Below, piece by piece: positions 41,194 through 49,248 of a stretch of DNA of 64,000 nucleotides. A program made the translations under genes and the position numbers. Source of the stretch: Rhizophagus clarus (Eukaryota; Glomeromycota; Glomeromycetes; Glomerales; Glomeraceae); assembly GCA_015698045.1 (NCBI GenBank), contig BLAL01000242.1:935001-999000 (forward strand), given 5' to 3'. Under the pieces are notes generated by a model. That model was not told the origin of the DNA, did no database searches, and was given only the letters and a program-made list of their open reading frames with translations. Each line of letters begins with the position of its first letter. Position 1 is the stretch's first letter.

Positions 41194-41628
41194 ATGGAAC
41201 ACGACGACTCATTCCCATTCACAAACAAGCATTTTAGTTTTAACGGGCCAGAAATGTATCTGCCCGAAATTATAGAAGCTTTAAAAGGTGTCATATTGGC
41301 AGGTTTACAATATGGATATGGTAAAGAAAGTTATCTTATAAAGAATCACGTAAACTATATTAAGAAAATAGAATCTGCCAACAATCCAGAAGGCTATATT
41401 TGTTATACAGCTAAAAAATTATTGCCAAATGAAGAATCGTATTATGAGAAAACTGCAAAGATTCGAGCAAAGTATTCACATAATCCAGAACTTGCTCTTA
41501 GAATTATAAAGGTCTATGATTTATATAAACATATTCCTAAAGAAACTAAAGAAGCACCACCTAGACGTAAACTTACTGAAGATGAAGCTGAGGACGTCTT
41601 AGATGAACTTCTTGGTAATAAGCTATAA
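41194..41628 (+). CDS. Small unknown protein shared by both elements (144 aa)
   Basis: It matches the 30955-31338 protein of Element 1 in length, helical pattern and many positions (EIIEALKGVILAG; YIKKIES; NPEGYI; LLPNEESYYEK). The acidic C terminus (DEAEDVLDELLG) is longer here. No known family is recognised. It follows the polymerase by 36 bp. Confidence 0.65.
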   Translation: MEHDDSFPFTNKHFSFNGPEMYLPEIIEALKGVILAGLQYGYGKESYLIKNHVNYIKKIESANNPEGYICYTAKKLLPNEESYYEKTAKIRAKYSHNPELALRIIKVYDLYKHIPKETKEAPPRRKLTEDEAEDVLDELLGNKL

Positions 41629-41640
41629 ATTTATTATTAA

Positions 41641-41760
41641 AAATTTTGTGCAAAGGCTGATGACGAAGTAACTTTGTCACTAGGTATTTTTCATTTTTTG
41701 CATAAAAGGCTGATGACGAAGTAACTTTGTCACTAGGCATTTTTCATTTTTAGAAAAAAA
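41641..41760. repeat. Direct repeat of 53-54 bp, intergenic
   Basis: GGCTGATGACGAAGTAACTTTGTCACTAGG(T/C)ATTTTTCATTTTT occurs twice in tandem. The core GTAAC...GTCAC could fold as a small stem. It separates the early-gene group from the 41807 gene and could be a terminator or promoter site; this is inference. Confidence 0.6.
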
Positions 41761-41806
41761 AAATCGTAATTGAATATAGCCTATACTAAAGTAACAATAA
41801 AAAAAG
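41761..41806 (+). promoter_or_regulatory. Leader shared with the left-end helicase gene
   Basis: AAAAAAAATCGTAATTGAATATAGCC resembles AAAAAAAATTGTAATTAAACATAGTC at about 36811-36836 ahead of the helicase ATG. Both are followed by an A-rich stretch and then the ATG, so a shared promoter motif is plausible. Confidence 0.4.
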
Positions 41807-42390
41807 ATGAGTGCTAATAGATATACTACTAATCCATTGACCGGCAGAACAATTCGTGTTGGTGGTTCAACTTTCAATCAGCTAGTTTTAGAAGCATATG
41901 ATTATCTTGATAGCGGATTGGTTCGAAGAGCAACTGCACCTCCACTTCCTTCTGTAAGGGAAAGCTATCTCAATGTAGATACTGGACGTATGGTTCAATT
42001 TGGAACTAGAACATATTATTATTTAATTCAAAGGGCTGGGTATGAAATAATAGAAGATTACTATCTTGTTCCTCCAAGATATGCAGAAATCGCGCAGTCT
42101 AATCCATCTTTATTGTATTTGCAAGATACTCAGGTTAGACTTCAATACCTCGAAACTGCATTTAATATAACCGCCCATCGTGCTAGATGGGAACGACTTA
42201 ATCCAAGTTATAGGCAAGGGTTGAAGAAGCACGCCAATTTACTAGACAAAGAAGAAGAGAAGCACAACGAGAGGAACAATCAAGAAGGCTTGCCGAACTT
42301 AATATTGCCTTATGCAGAGAGTGTCAAATGCCTGTAAACCTTAACGAATTACCTGAGAGTGGTTTATGTGAAGACTGTAGTAAAGAATAA
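41807..42390 (+). CDS. NPxTGRxI adaptor-like protein with frameshifted zinc ribbon
   Basis: The N terminus holds two copies of a motif known from large DNA viruses (2-Cys adaptor/NPxTGRxI type): TTNPLTGRTIRVGGSTFNQL and, about 45 residues later, LNVDTGRMVQFGTRTYYYL. The first frame ends at 42337 with an unlikely Lys/Glu/Asn tail. The -1 frame, open from about 42208, instead gives an Arg/Glu/Gln-rich helix and a zinc ribbon CREC...CEDC ending at a TAA (42388-42390). One missing base near 42210-42220 would join them. Either the copy is mutated or the switch is a real frameshift; no canonical slippery heptamer was seen. Confidence 0.6.
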
Positions 42391-42446
42391 ATATAAAAAC
42401 AGGTAATTAAATAATTTCATTTTTTATGTAGATAATTCTGAAAAAA

Positions 42447-43004
42447 ATGGTTGAGCAAATTAGAAAATACTGCCCAGTTTGTGGACTTGTATTGGCCAAG
42501 CCAAGAAGAGGCCTATCTACTATCGAATTCCGACGAACTGTACAAAGATGTACCGATATAGACAGCTTACATGAAAATATATATAAGCTAATCAAAATAT
42601 ATAGATCGGTCTCTCTAGATGATGAACTTACTTTTACCTTTACTCGAGACTATGAGGAACAGTTAAATAGTATTGAACCAGATGTTGAATCGATCAAGAT
42701 TTGGCTACTCAAACGAATTAATGAGCTAGATAGGGATGTAGGAGAAAAAGCTTTATATCGATTTTTATTTGATTTATATGTAGAAGGGATAAATGAACCC
42801 TTTGCCGTATTTTATGGTATGTATTGTATTGTAATAGATAATCCCTTAAGCAAAAACTTTGTTTCTCGTGCATTGAAGGCCTTTGGCATAGTAACAAAAA
42901 TGTCAAGAATGGTAATAGATGGTAAGGAAAAAAGTACTATAACTATAAATGCGACTAGAGAAGAGTTACTTGAGCTTTTTAGAAAGAATGGAATAGACTA
43001 TTAA
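42447..43004 (+). CDS. Zinc-ribbon/winged-helix protein, 185 residues (Element 2)
   Basis: An N-terminal CPVCG (residues 9-13) suggests half of a zinc ribbon. The C-terminal third (NPLSKNFVSRALKAFGIVTK ... IDGKEKSTITI) resembles the winged-helix piece that follows the ATPase core in the helicase of the same element (ISRTLSSEL ... IDGKRTRVYNI). A DNA-binding role is inferred. It overlaps the convergent ATPase gene end by 26 bp. Confidence 0.5.
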   Translation: MVEQIRKYCPVCGLVLAKPRRGLSTIEFRRTVQRCTDIDSLHENIYKLIKIYRSVSLDDELTFTFTRDYEEQLNSIEPDVESIKIWLLKRINELDRDVGEKALYRFLFDLYVEGINEPFAVFYGMYCIVIDNPLSKNFVSRALKAFGIVTKMSRMVIDGKEKSTITINATREELLELFRKNGIDY

Positions 43005-44220
43005 TTCCCACTTGTAGGGTAGGCTTTTTCATTAAGCCATCATTGAATAGTTTTAGAAGTGCTTCAATACCTTCTATTATTTTTTCGTCACTTAGAGGAC
43101 GCTCATTCAAAAGTTCTCTATATTGATCAAAAGGTGTTACTGATACTGGGGAATTATTTCTAGTAATACATACATTCTTAACTTGGGACAGGAATTTCTT
43201 ATACTCATCTCCAAGAGTATGATCATTTATTCCATAAGCTTCTCTAAAAACATATTTAGCCCAAATATCTGAATTTTTTACCTTCGATAAGGCGTCTGGT
43301 ATTAAGTAAAGTTTACGTTCCTTAGGAGAAGGAAAGTTTCGGGCAAATTCCTTTAACAAATTATTCTTTTTAGCTTCAGCTATTGCCTTCTGCCCATAAG
43401 AAGTAAATCGACATCTTAGATCGATCTTAGATGAATCTGTGATGATTCTAGAATCGTTCTTGGATGATCTTAGATCGATCTTAGATGAATCTGTGATGAT
43501 TCTAGAATCGTTCTTGGATGATTCTATAAAAGTTCTAAGACTAGTATCCCATCGAACTCTGATTGCTAAAGGGTCAGTTTTAGGGCGTCTTAAGTCAAAT
43601 ACTATGAATTCTTTGCTCAAAGTCAGCTCATCAATAATTGGGGCAAGAGAATCTGACTCATTAGTATATTGTCTAATGATACGCTTTGTATCACTTAAAC
43701 TACCATGCCCACCATGTAAAGAAATATAATTTACATTTTCTCGAATTGCTTTTGGGATGGCAAAGAATCTTTGGGCTACATAAATAGCCGAAATATTTCT
43801 ATGTCGTCCATGGGTAAAGTATCCAGTTATTTTTTCTTGGATGTTTTTAGGGGCATCCATTAAATCCTCAAATATAACTACAGTAGCAATTTTGGGGTCA
43901 AAGTCTTCTACATCCGGTATTTGATGATATGAAATCGCTCTAAAAGTAACGTCTTCACTATCATCAAAGAAATCTTTTACCATTTGCCATTTAGGTTCGT
44001 CTAAATACCTACAAATAAGGACTATTTCATCACAAAGAATATATCGATTTCCATCCTCTTTGGCTTTTGCATCTCCCATTAGTAAATTAAGAAGCATAGT
44101 AGTCTTTCCAGAATCTGAGCTACCGGCTACAGCAAGACGAAAATTCCATACTGGAGCATATTCATTTCCTTGCCTAGTATCACCGGTATACTCATCCAAA
44201 TTATATACATATAAGTCCAT
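42979..44220 (-). CDS. A32-like packaging-type ATPase (Element 2)
   Basis: Starting at the ATG at 44220, the protein has 413 residues. Walker A is GSSDSGKTT (33-41) and Walker B is VVIFEDL (114-120), both in the context seen in FtsK/HerA-type A32 ATPases that package DNA into virus particles (FRLAVAGSSDSGKTTMLL). A YVAQRFFAIPKAIRENVNYI segment fits the downstream sensor region. The middle has an exact 18-residue tandem duplication (SSKNDSRIITDSSKIDLR) encoded by two 54-bp copies. It is divergent from 44261 with 40 bp between starts. Presence of a packaging ATPase suggests DNA is loaded into some particle. Confidence 0.85.
   Translation of the reverse strand: MDLYVYNLDEYTGDTRQGNEYAPVWNFRLAVAGSSDSGKTTMLLNLLMGDAKAKEDGNRYILCDEIVLICRYLDEPKWQMVKDFFDDSEDVTFRAISYHQIPDVEDFDPKIATVVIFEDLMDAPKNIQEKITGYFTHGRHRNISAIYVAQRFFAIPKAIRENVNYISLHGGHGSLSDTKRIIRQYTNESDSLAPIIDELTLSKEFIVFDLRRPKTDPLAIRVRWDTSLRTFIESSKNDSRIITDSSKIDLRSSKNDSRIITDSSKIDLRCRFTSYGQKAIAEAKKNNLLKEFARNFPSPKERKLYLIPDALSKVKNSDIWAKYVFREAYGINDHTLGDEYKKFLSQVKNVCITRNNSPVSVTPFDQYRELLNERPLSDEKIIEGIEALLKLFNDGLMKKPTLQVGINSLFHSF
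43413..43520. repeat. 54-bp tandem duplication within the ATPase gene
   Basis: Two head-to-tail copies of a 54-bp unit beginning ATCTTAGATCGATCTTAG keep the frame and add 18 residues. The copies are nearly identical, so the duplication is recent. Confidence 0.85.
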
Positions 44221-44260
44221 TTTAAGCAATTAGTAGTATATAGTGTATAGTATATTCAAA

Positions 44261-44911
44261 ATGGCATATGTTCCCACTGATCCTACAGGCGTCCCTCCAG
44301 CACATTTAGTAGCTATGGATATTAATCAGCTAATTAATGCACTTAAGAATGGCGCAGATGCCCTGCTGGTAAATGGTCGAATGACTGTTACACCAAATCT
44401 TATAAATATTAATCATGAGATTAAGCATATTATTGGATTGATTATAGCTCATGGTATACAGGTTGAAGAAAGAGCAAGACAAACTAGGGAAGAGCTTGAT
44501 ACTTCGACTGGTTTATTAAGATTTTTGCAAGAAGTGACTAATGCTAGAGAACGTGAGATTCATGGTATTAGACAACGTCTTATTGCATGTCAAAATGAGA
44601 GAAATGGATTGCAAAATGAGAGAAATCATCTGGTAAATGCAAATCGTGATCAAGCTAATCAATTACAAGATCAGCAAGTACGGCAAAGAAGAATTAGGGA
44701 TACTTTGCAACAAAGAAATAATAGATTAACACATCAACTTGCAATAGAACGATTTACATCTAGAAACTTGGGACGAATTCGTGATAGAATGCAAGCACAA
44801 TTGGCTGTACTTAGAATTCAAGCGCAGTGGTTTCGAATTAGACAAGCAAATCCCATAGTCAACAATCCTCCTCCAGATAATCCCCCAGTAGTATGGCTAC
44901 CGTTGCAATAG
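44261..44911 (+). CDS. Coiled-coil protein upstream of Gag (Element 2)
   Basis: The ATG at 44261 gives 216 residues. A long Arg/Gln/Asn-rich coiled coil covers about residues 70-190 and a Pro-rich tail ends the protein. Its end overlaps the Gag start by 19 bp in a different frame. In Element 1 the Gag protein has a comparable Arg/Gln-rich coil fused at its N terminus, so this is probably the split counterpart of that domain. Confidence 0.6.
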   Translation: MAYVPTDPTGVPPAHLVAMDINQLINALKNGADALLVNGRMTVTPNLININHEIKHIIGLIIAHGIQVEERARQTREELDTSTGLLRFLQEVTNAREREIHGIRQRLIACQNERNGLQNERNHLVNANRDQANQLQDQQVRQRRIRDTLQQRNNRLTHQLAIERFTSRNLGRIRDRMQAQLAVLRIQAQWFRIRQANPIVNNPPPDNPPVVWLPLQ

Positions 44912-46350
44912 GAATGCCAGTTTTTGCTGGAAATGATGACGATGATCTTGAGAGATTTTTTGAGTTATATAAAGGTTATATTCATAGTATTGGAATTGAT
45001 CCATCGGCTGTTGCTGGTAATCCAGCGGGTTGGGAGAAAGCTATGGGTATACTTCGTGCTTGCTTAACTGGTCCGGCCTCCAGATGGTATGATGCTAATA
45101 TCCTAGGAAAGAGAGTTAGACTTAGAAATATTCTTCTTCGTCTTGCACATGGTGATGAGCCAGCATTTAAGGCTTTGGCTGGTAATGCTGGTGCTAATTG
45201 TCCAGTAAATACATGGGTTGTAGGTTCTCCTGCACAAGCTCATATGACTGATGGTGCAGTACCACCTGCAGGTGTTAATAATCCAGTCACTGATATCTGG
45301 CCCGATTATGCTATAGAAGGAAATAGAGATATTTGGTTAAATCGTGCTGGTATGGAATTTACTAATGACCCTCTTAATCACAATGTTCTTGGTGGTGGTG
45401 CTGGAGCTGGTGTTGCAATTGCTGGTGGAGCAGGTGTCGGTCATCCGTATGTAATTCCAGCCCGTCCCTGTCATGTTCTAATTAAAATGCGTAATGAATT
45501 TCCTACACAACAGAATGCCAGACGTCAGTTAAGGTTTGGTAACCTTTTTCAGGAAAATATGCCTGTTCGAGATTTCTATGATAAAGTTAGAAGAAGTGCT
45601 GAACTATTAGGTTATGGTAATGATGTTTTAGTTAATCAGTTTCTAAGAGGTCTAAATGATGATTGTGCTATTGAGGCTGAAAGGATTGGTGCTGAACGAG
45701 ATATAGAGGAATTAGTAGGTCTTCTTGAACGAGTTGAAAAAAGAAAGTCTGAATTACGTCTTGGTAGAGAAAGACGAGAAAATATACAGTATCAGAGGGA
45801 TAGACAAATTATTCCAGAGCAATTGCCACCAGTTAGTCAGGAGCCAGTTATATTAAAACCAGTCCAACATCATGCAGTTACCCAAGGAGAAATGAGTCGA
45901 TTATTGCAACAACAGGCTGAAGGGTTTCAATCCCAAATTCGTCAATTACAGGAGAGTCTTAAGGCTCGAGATGTAAAGCCTGTTTATAGACCTAAGCCTA
46001 AGCCTACGCCTCGATATCATGATGATTGGGATGATATTCCTGATGAAGCTTTTAATCCGCCTGATGAAGATGAGGTTGATGATAGGCATTTACAACAGTT
46101 ATTTGATGCAGTATCAGGTAGACCTGCTCCTAGAAATACATCAGCACAAAGATTAGCTGGTAAGATTGCTAAAAGAATAGCAAAAGCTAGAGAAAGACGT
46201 GAAGATGCAGAGTTAAATAGGGCGATGCGTGAACTTTCCTTGGATGATCATGATGATCCTATGGATACTTCCAATGCTATTCGAGGTGTACCTATAGAAT
46301 TAGTTCAAGGTGAGAATGGAGAAATTATGCTTGTCCAAAAAAAAAGATAG
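44893..46350 (+). CDS. Gag-like protein (Element 2)
   Basis: The 485-residue protein resembles Ty3-type Gag: an N-terminal FFELYKGYIHSIGIDP, CLTGPASRWYDANI (the usual L.G.A..WY step) and VRDFYDKVRRSAELLGYGND with VNQFLRGLNDD (the typical FL.GL). A Gly/Ala insert lies at about 170-195. The C terminus is basic with a DDWDDIPDEAFNPPDED acidic patch; no zinc knuckle is present, unlike Element 1. The stop follows a nine-A run at which a -1 shift enters the protease frame. Confidence 0.75.
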   Translation: MATVAIGMPVFAGNDDDDLERFFELYKGYIHSIGIDPSAVAGNPAGWEKAMGILRACLTGPASRWYDANILGKRVRLRNILLRLAHGDEPAFKALAGNAGANCPVNTWVVGSPAQAHMTDGAVPPAGVNNPVTDIWPDYAIEGNRDIWLNRAGMEFTNDPLNHNVLGGGAGAGVAIAGGAGVGHPYVIPARPCHVLIKMRNEFPTQQNARRQLRFGNLFQENMPVRDFYDKVRRSAELLGYGNDVLVNQFLRGLNDDCAIEAERIGAERDIEELVGLLERVEKRKSELRLGRERRENIQYQRDRQIIPEQLPPVSQEPVILKPVQHHAVTQGEMSRLLQQQAEGFQSQIRQLQESLKARDVKPVYRPKPKPTPRYHDDWDDIPDEAFNPPDEDEVDDRHLQQLFDAVSGRPAPRNTSAQRLAGKIAKRIAKARERREDAELNRAMRELSLDDHDDPMDTSNAIRGVPIELVQGENGEIMLVQKKR

Positions 46351-47048
46351 TTTCAAATAAAGGTAAACTACCAGCAACTAAATCACCACCATCTAAATCG
46401 ACAAAATCGGCATCTAATTCGACTAAGATGGTAAAAATCCCTGCTATTAAGCCATCAACGAATTTTACTAAAACGGAGCTCTTAAATCTTCTAAAACTTG
46501 CTGATATCAGAAAGATTATTCAGGAGATCGTCTATAAAATATTAGAAAATTATGATAGCGCCCCTCAAGAACAACCAGCAGTACAGGAAGAGTATTTGGG
46601 TCCAATGGCTATGGATATTGATGTCGCTCGATTGGAAAATACTAAAGATCTTTTAGCTATAAATGGAAATGTAAATGGGGTAAATATTCAGTGTCTAGCG
46701 GATTCCTGTGCTAATGTTTCCTTTATCCAAGAAGAAGCATGTCACGAACTAAAACTAAAAGTTGATAAATCTATAAAGCATAGTATTACTGGTGCATCAG
46801 GGGGTGGTGAGACACTTGGTATAGTAAAAAATGTATCGATAAACCTTTCACCACCACAGAGTGGTAGTTGTATCATTAAAGAAGATCTTGTAGTCCTGAA
46901 AGGATATAAGCATAGAGAGATTGGTTTGAGCCGAGCATGTCTTAGAAGGTATAATTATGATATTCATGAATCTCGAAATCATATCGCCCTTACCTGCAAT
47001 GATAAAGACTATTTTATTCCTATAATTCCAGATGCAAATAGGACATAA
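46344..47048 (+). CDS. Retropepsin-like ORF in -1 frame after Gag (Element 2)
   Basis: The first ATG is at 46428, but the frame is open back to the nine-A run at 46337-46345, so a Gag-Pro fusion by -1 slippage is likely. After a Lys/Ser/Pro linker the protease-like core has CLADSCANVSFIQEEA, with Asp followed by Ser-Cys (D-S-C) instead of D-[ST]-G. GASGGGETLGIVKNVSINL and the IGLSRACLRRYNYDIHESR hairpin fit the fold. Loss of the Gly makes catalytic activity uncertain. Residues counted from the ATG place the Asp at 92. Confidence 0.7.
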   Translation, partial: KIVSNKGKLPATKSPPSKSTKSASNSTKMVKIPAIKPSTNFTKTELLNLLKLADIRKIIQEIVYKILENYDSAPQEQPAVQEEYLGPMAMDIDVARLENTKDLLAINGNVNGVNIQCLADSCANVSFIQEEACHELKLKVDKSIKHSITGASGGGETLGIVKNVSINLSPPQSGSCIIKEDLVVLKGYKHREIGLSRACLRRYNYDIHESRNHIALTCNDKDYFIPIIPDANRT

Positions 47049-47062
47049 AAAAATATATAAAA

Positions 47063-47677
47063 TTAGATCCATTCAACGGATTCTAGATAAGGGTAATCTG
47101 GATCTTCATCAGAATCACTTGGGTCTTCCGAGTACTCTGATTGCCAGTTTGCAGGATCGTCTGGATCTTCATCTCCCCAGTAATCTGGTTGCCAAGATGA
47201 TTCTTCATCTGGACCATAGAATGTTGGAATTGCATAAGGATCCAACCTATCAGCTAGCATGTTAATATGATAAATTATATAATCCTTTTCTGTATCTTTA
47301 TATGCAAATCCACCTTGTAATATAATTGTTTCTATTTCTACCTGATACGCAAAAGCTTTTCTTTTTTTATCGGCCAAATCCCTAAATTTTTTATATAGTT
47401 TATCTGTAAGAGCTTTATTCGTACCTACATATTTTTTAAAAGCATGTTCTAATTCTTCATCACAATTTTTACAATCTATTACAGCTTTCCAGTAGTCCTC
47501 TTCGGCAAGCTGGTTAAGTTGATACATGATGACACGAGCAATTTCATGTATCTGAAATATATCGGTTCTCTTGAAAGTAGCATTAACATTATGGCCAGTT
47601 TCCTTGATTGGAGTATTTAGCCAGTTTTCTACCCACTCTGGGGTTGCATCTAAAAATTTAGCAATATTCGTGTACAT
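47063..47677 (-). CDS. Unknown acidic-tailed protein, 204 residues (Element 2)
   Basis: No family is recognised. The N-terminal 150 residues are helical with a CKNC pair; the C terminus is strongly acidic with Trp/Tyr/Pro (WQPDYWGDEDPDDPANW). It converges on the protease ORF with a 14-bp gap and is followed upstream by a 112-bp AT-rich space before the integrase stop. Confidence 0.55.
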   Translation of the reverse strand: MYTNIAKFLDATPEWVENWLNTPIKETGHNVNATFKRTDIFQIHEIARVIMYQLNQLAEEDYWKAVIDCKNCDEELEHAFKKYVGTNKALTDKLYKKFRDLADKKRKAFAYQVEIETIILQGGFAYKDTEKDYIIYHINMLADRLDPYAIPTFYGPDEESSWQPDYWGDEDPDDPANWQSEYSEDPSDSDEDPDYPYLESVEWI

Positions 47678-47789
47678 CTTTTAGTATATAATGGATATGT
47701 TTAATTTCGAATATTTATTATATGATTTACTTTATTATACCCTTATCTTTAATTACAATTTTAGGATTTTTCGAAAAAAAAAATATAAC

Positions 47790-48887
47790 CTATTTTGTAT
47801 TATTATAAATGTGTACTAGATTGGGGACGTCTTCTTGTAATCTGTCAGCTGGCTCCCATGTAGATTCGTCTTCTGGATAGCGTTCCCATTTGACTAAGTA
47901 TTGGAGCTGACCCTTTCTGGTACGATGCTTAATAATCCTTTCAGGTACATATCTTTCTGGCCGTCCCCTTATGACCGAATCAGGTGGGGGTTTTTCGTTG
48001 ATAGGAATGACTTGCAATTCTTTTCTAGTATATGCACATCTAGATACTCCTAACCTACCATGTGGTCCATCAAGTAGATATGTAGGTGGCTGTTCAGGAG
48101 AAAGGATAAGCTTCTTAATTATACGAACTTTTGGATCCCATTTAATGTCGCCTATTCTGAACTTACCATGTAATTTTTTTCCAAGTACTGATATAGGTTC
48201 ATGAAGTTTGGTTCGAACTTGTGTACCCTCTAGTAGTAGTTCTGTATTTTTATCGATTTTAGGTGGACCTTCTGGGATTTTAGGCGGGTCTCTTTGCCAC
48301 TGTTCATCTACTAATCTTACTATATCATGGAAATCTTCAGACCATTCCACTGACGTCACACCAGTTTTTAGTTCCTGTGCTGTCATTCTTCTGAAAAGCG
48401 GTTTTTCTATAGCCTGAATTGCTCTCTCTGCAAATGATTGCTGTTTATGACGTTCAGGTTCTCCAAATCTCATCATAACTCCAATGCTATTAAGGAAAAA
48501 ATCACGTATTTGTGAATTGGTAAATTCTGAACCAGAATCAGTTTCTAGTCTATGGGTAGGAGGTTGGATATGACCACGTCCATATATTTTAATAAATGCT
48601 TTTAATACACTATTAGCTGTCTTATTTTTGATAGGCTCAGCATCTACTCGTCTTCTGGATATTTCTACTACTACGAGAAAATAATGGTATCCTTTGGGAT
48701 CTATAGGCATTTCTGCTAAATCAGACTGCTGAGTAGCATTTTCTTTCCAGACGATTACTTTTGGACGCTCAGATCTTTTCTCCTTTAGAGGTCTTCGATA
48801 GATGTTATAATGCTCTTGGTCTTTAAGAAGACGTGCTGGTACCCCTGATAGGTTATAAAATTTGTAATACCTCTCTAAAGGGGTCAT
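47790..48887 (-). CDS. Chromodomain DDE integrase (Element 2)
   Basis: From the ATG at 48887 the protein has 365 residues. The integrase core shows ATQQSDLAEMP (D56), RLETDSGSEF (D117) and KQQSFAERAIQ (E154), a D-D-E set with about 36 residues in the last interval. The C terminus carries a chromodomain: ERIIKHRTRKGQLQYLVKWE and then YPEDESTWEPADRL. Chromodomain integrases are typical of Ty3-type chromoviruses and guide insertion by reading histone methylation. The enzyme is unlike the Polinton-type integrase of Element 1, so the two elements use different integrase lineages. Confidence 0.92.
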   Translation of the reverse strand: MTPLERYYKFYNLSGVPARLLKDQEHYNIYRRPLKEKRSERPKVIVWKENATQQSDLAEMPIDPKGYHYFLVVVEISRRRVDAEPIKNKTANSVLKAFIKIYGRGHIQPPTHRLETDSGSEFTNSQIRDFFLNSIGVMMRFGEPERHKQQSFAERAIQAIEKPLFRRMTAQELKTGVTSVEWSEDFHDIVRLVDEQWQRDPPKIPEGPPKIDKNTELLLEGTQVRTKLHEPISVLGKKLHGKFRIGDIKWDPKVRIIKKLILSPEQPPTYLLDGPHGRLGVSRCAYTRKELQVIPINEKPPPDSVIRGRPERYVPERIIKHRTRKGQLQYLVKWERYPEDESTWEPADRLQEDVPNLVHIYNNTK

Positions 48888-48933
48888 ATCGCTCAAAATT
48901 AAAGATTTACTACTAGAATTCAAATTTGTGGAT

Positions 48934-49248
48934 ATGACAGAGATACATTGTGCAAAGTGTAAAAAGAAGACAAAAACGTCTTCAGAAGTTCAGGATATGA
49001 CTGATAAAGGTCGATATCGAATTCATGGTGATTGTATTATTTGTGGGACGCACAAGAATACCCTTACTGGTGAGAATTGGGAGGTTAAAACACATAGTAA
49101 AAGAGAAATTCTGGATGCTAAGAAAAAGAGAAAGAAGACGGCTACAAACAAGAAGGCTAAGAAACTTGGTCTTAAGATTTTGGATGCCGATGACAAAGTT
49201 CAGGCTTATATTAAGAGGTATTTAAGGGAGGCGACAAAAGAGGATTAA
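48934..49248 (+). CDS. DUF5679-like small zinc protein (Element 2)
   Basis: The ATG at 48934 gives 104 residues. HCAKCKKKT and GDCIICGTHK form two Cys pairs about 25 residues apart, the pattern of DUF5679-like proteins found in large DNA viruses. A Lys-rich nuclear-localisation-like stretch (KKKRKKTATNKKAKK) follows. The gene ends at the inner edge of the right terminal repeat and is divergent from the integrase with a 46-bp gap. Confidence 0.65.
   Translation: MTEIHCAKCKKKTKTSSEVQDMTDKGRYRIHGDCIICGTHKNTLTGENWEVKTHSKREILDAKKKRKKTATNKKAKKLGLKILDADDKVQAYIKRYLREATKED

Noticed and set aside
47032..47265. Plus-strand 77-codon frame
   Set aside because: Antisense to the acidic C terminus of the 47063-47677 gene.
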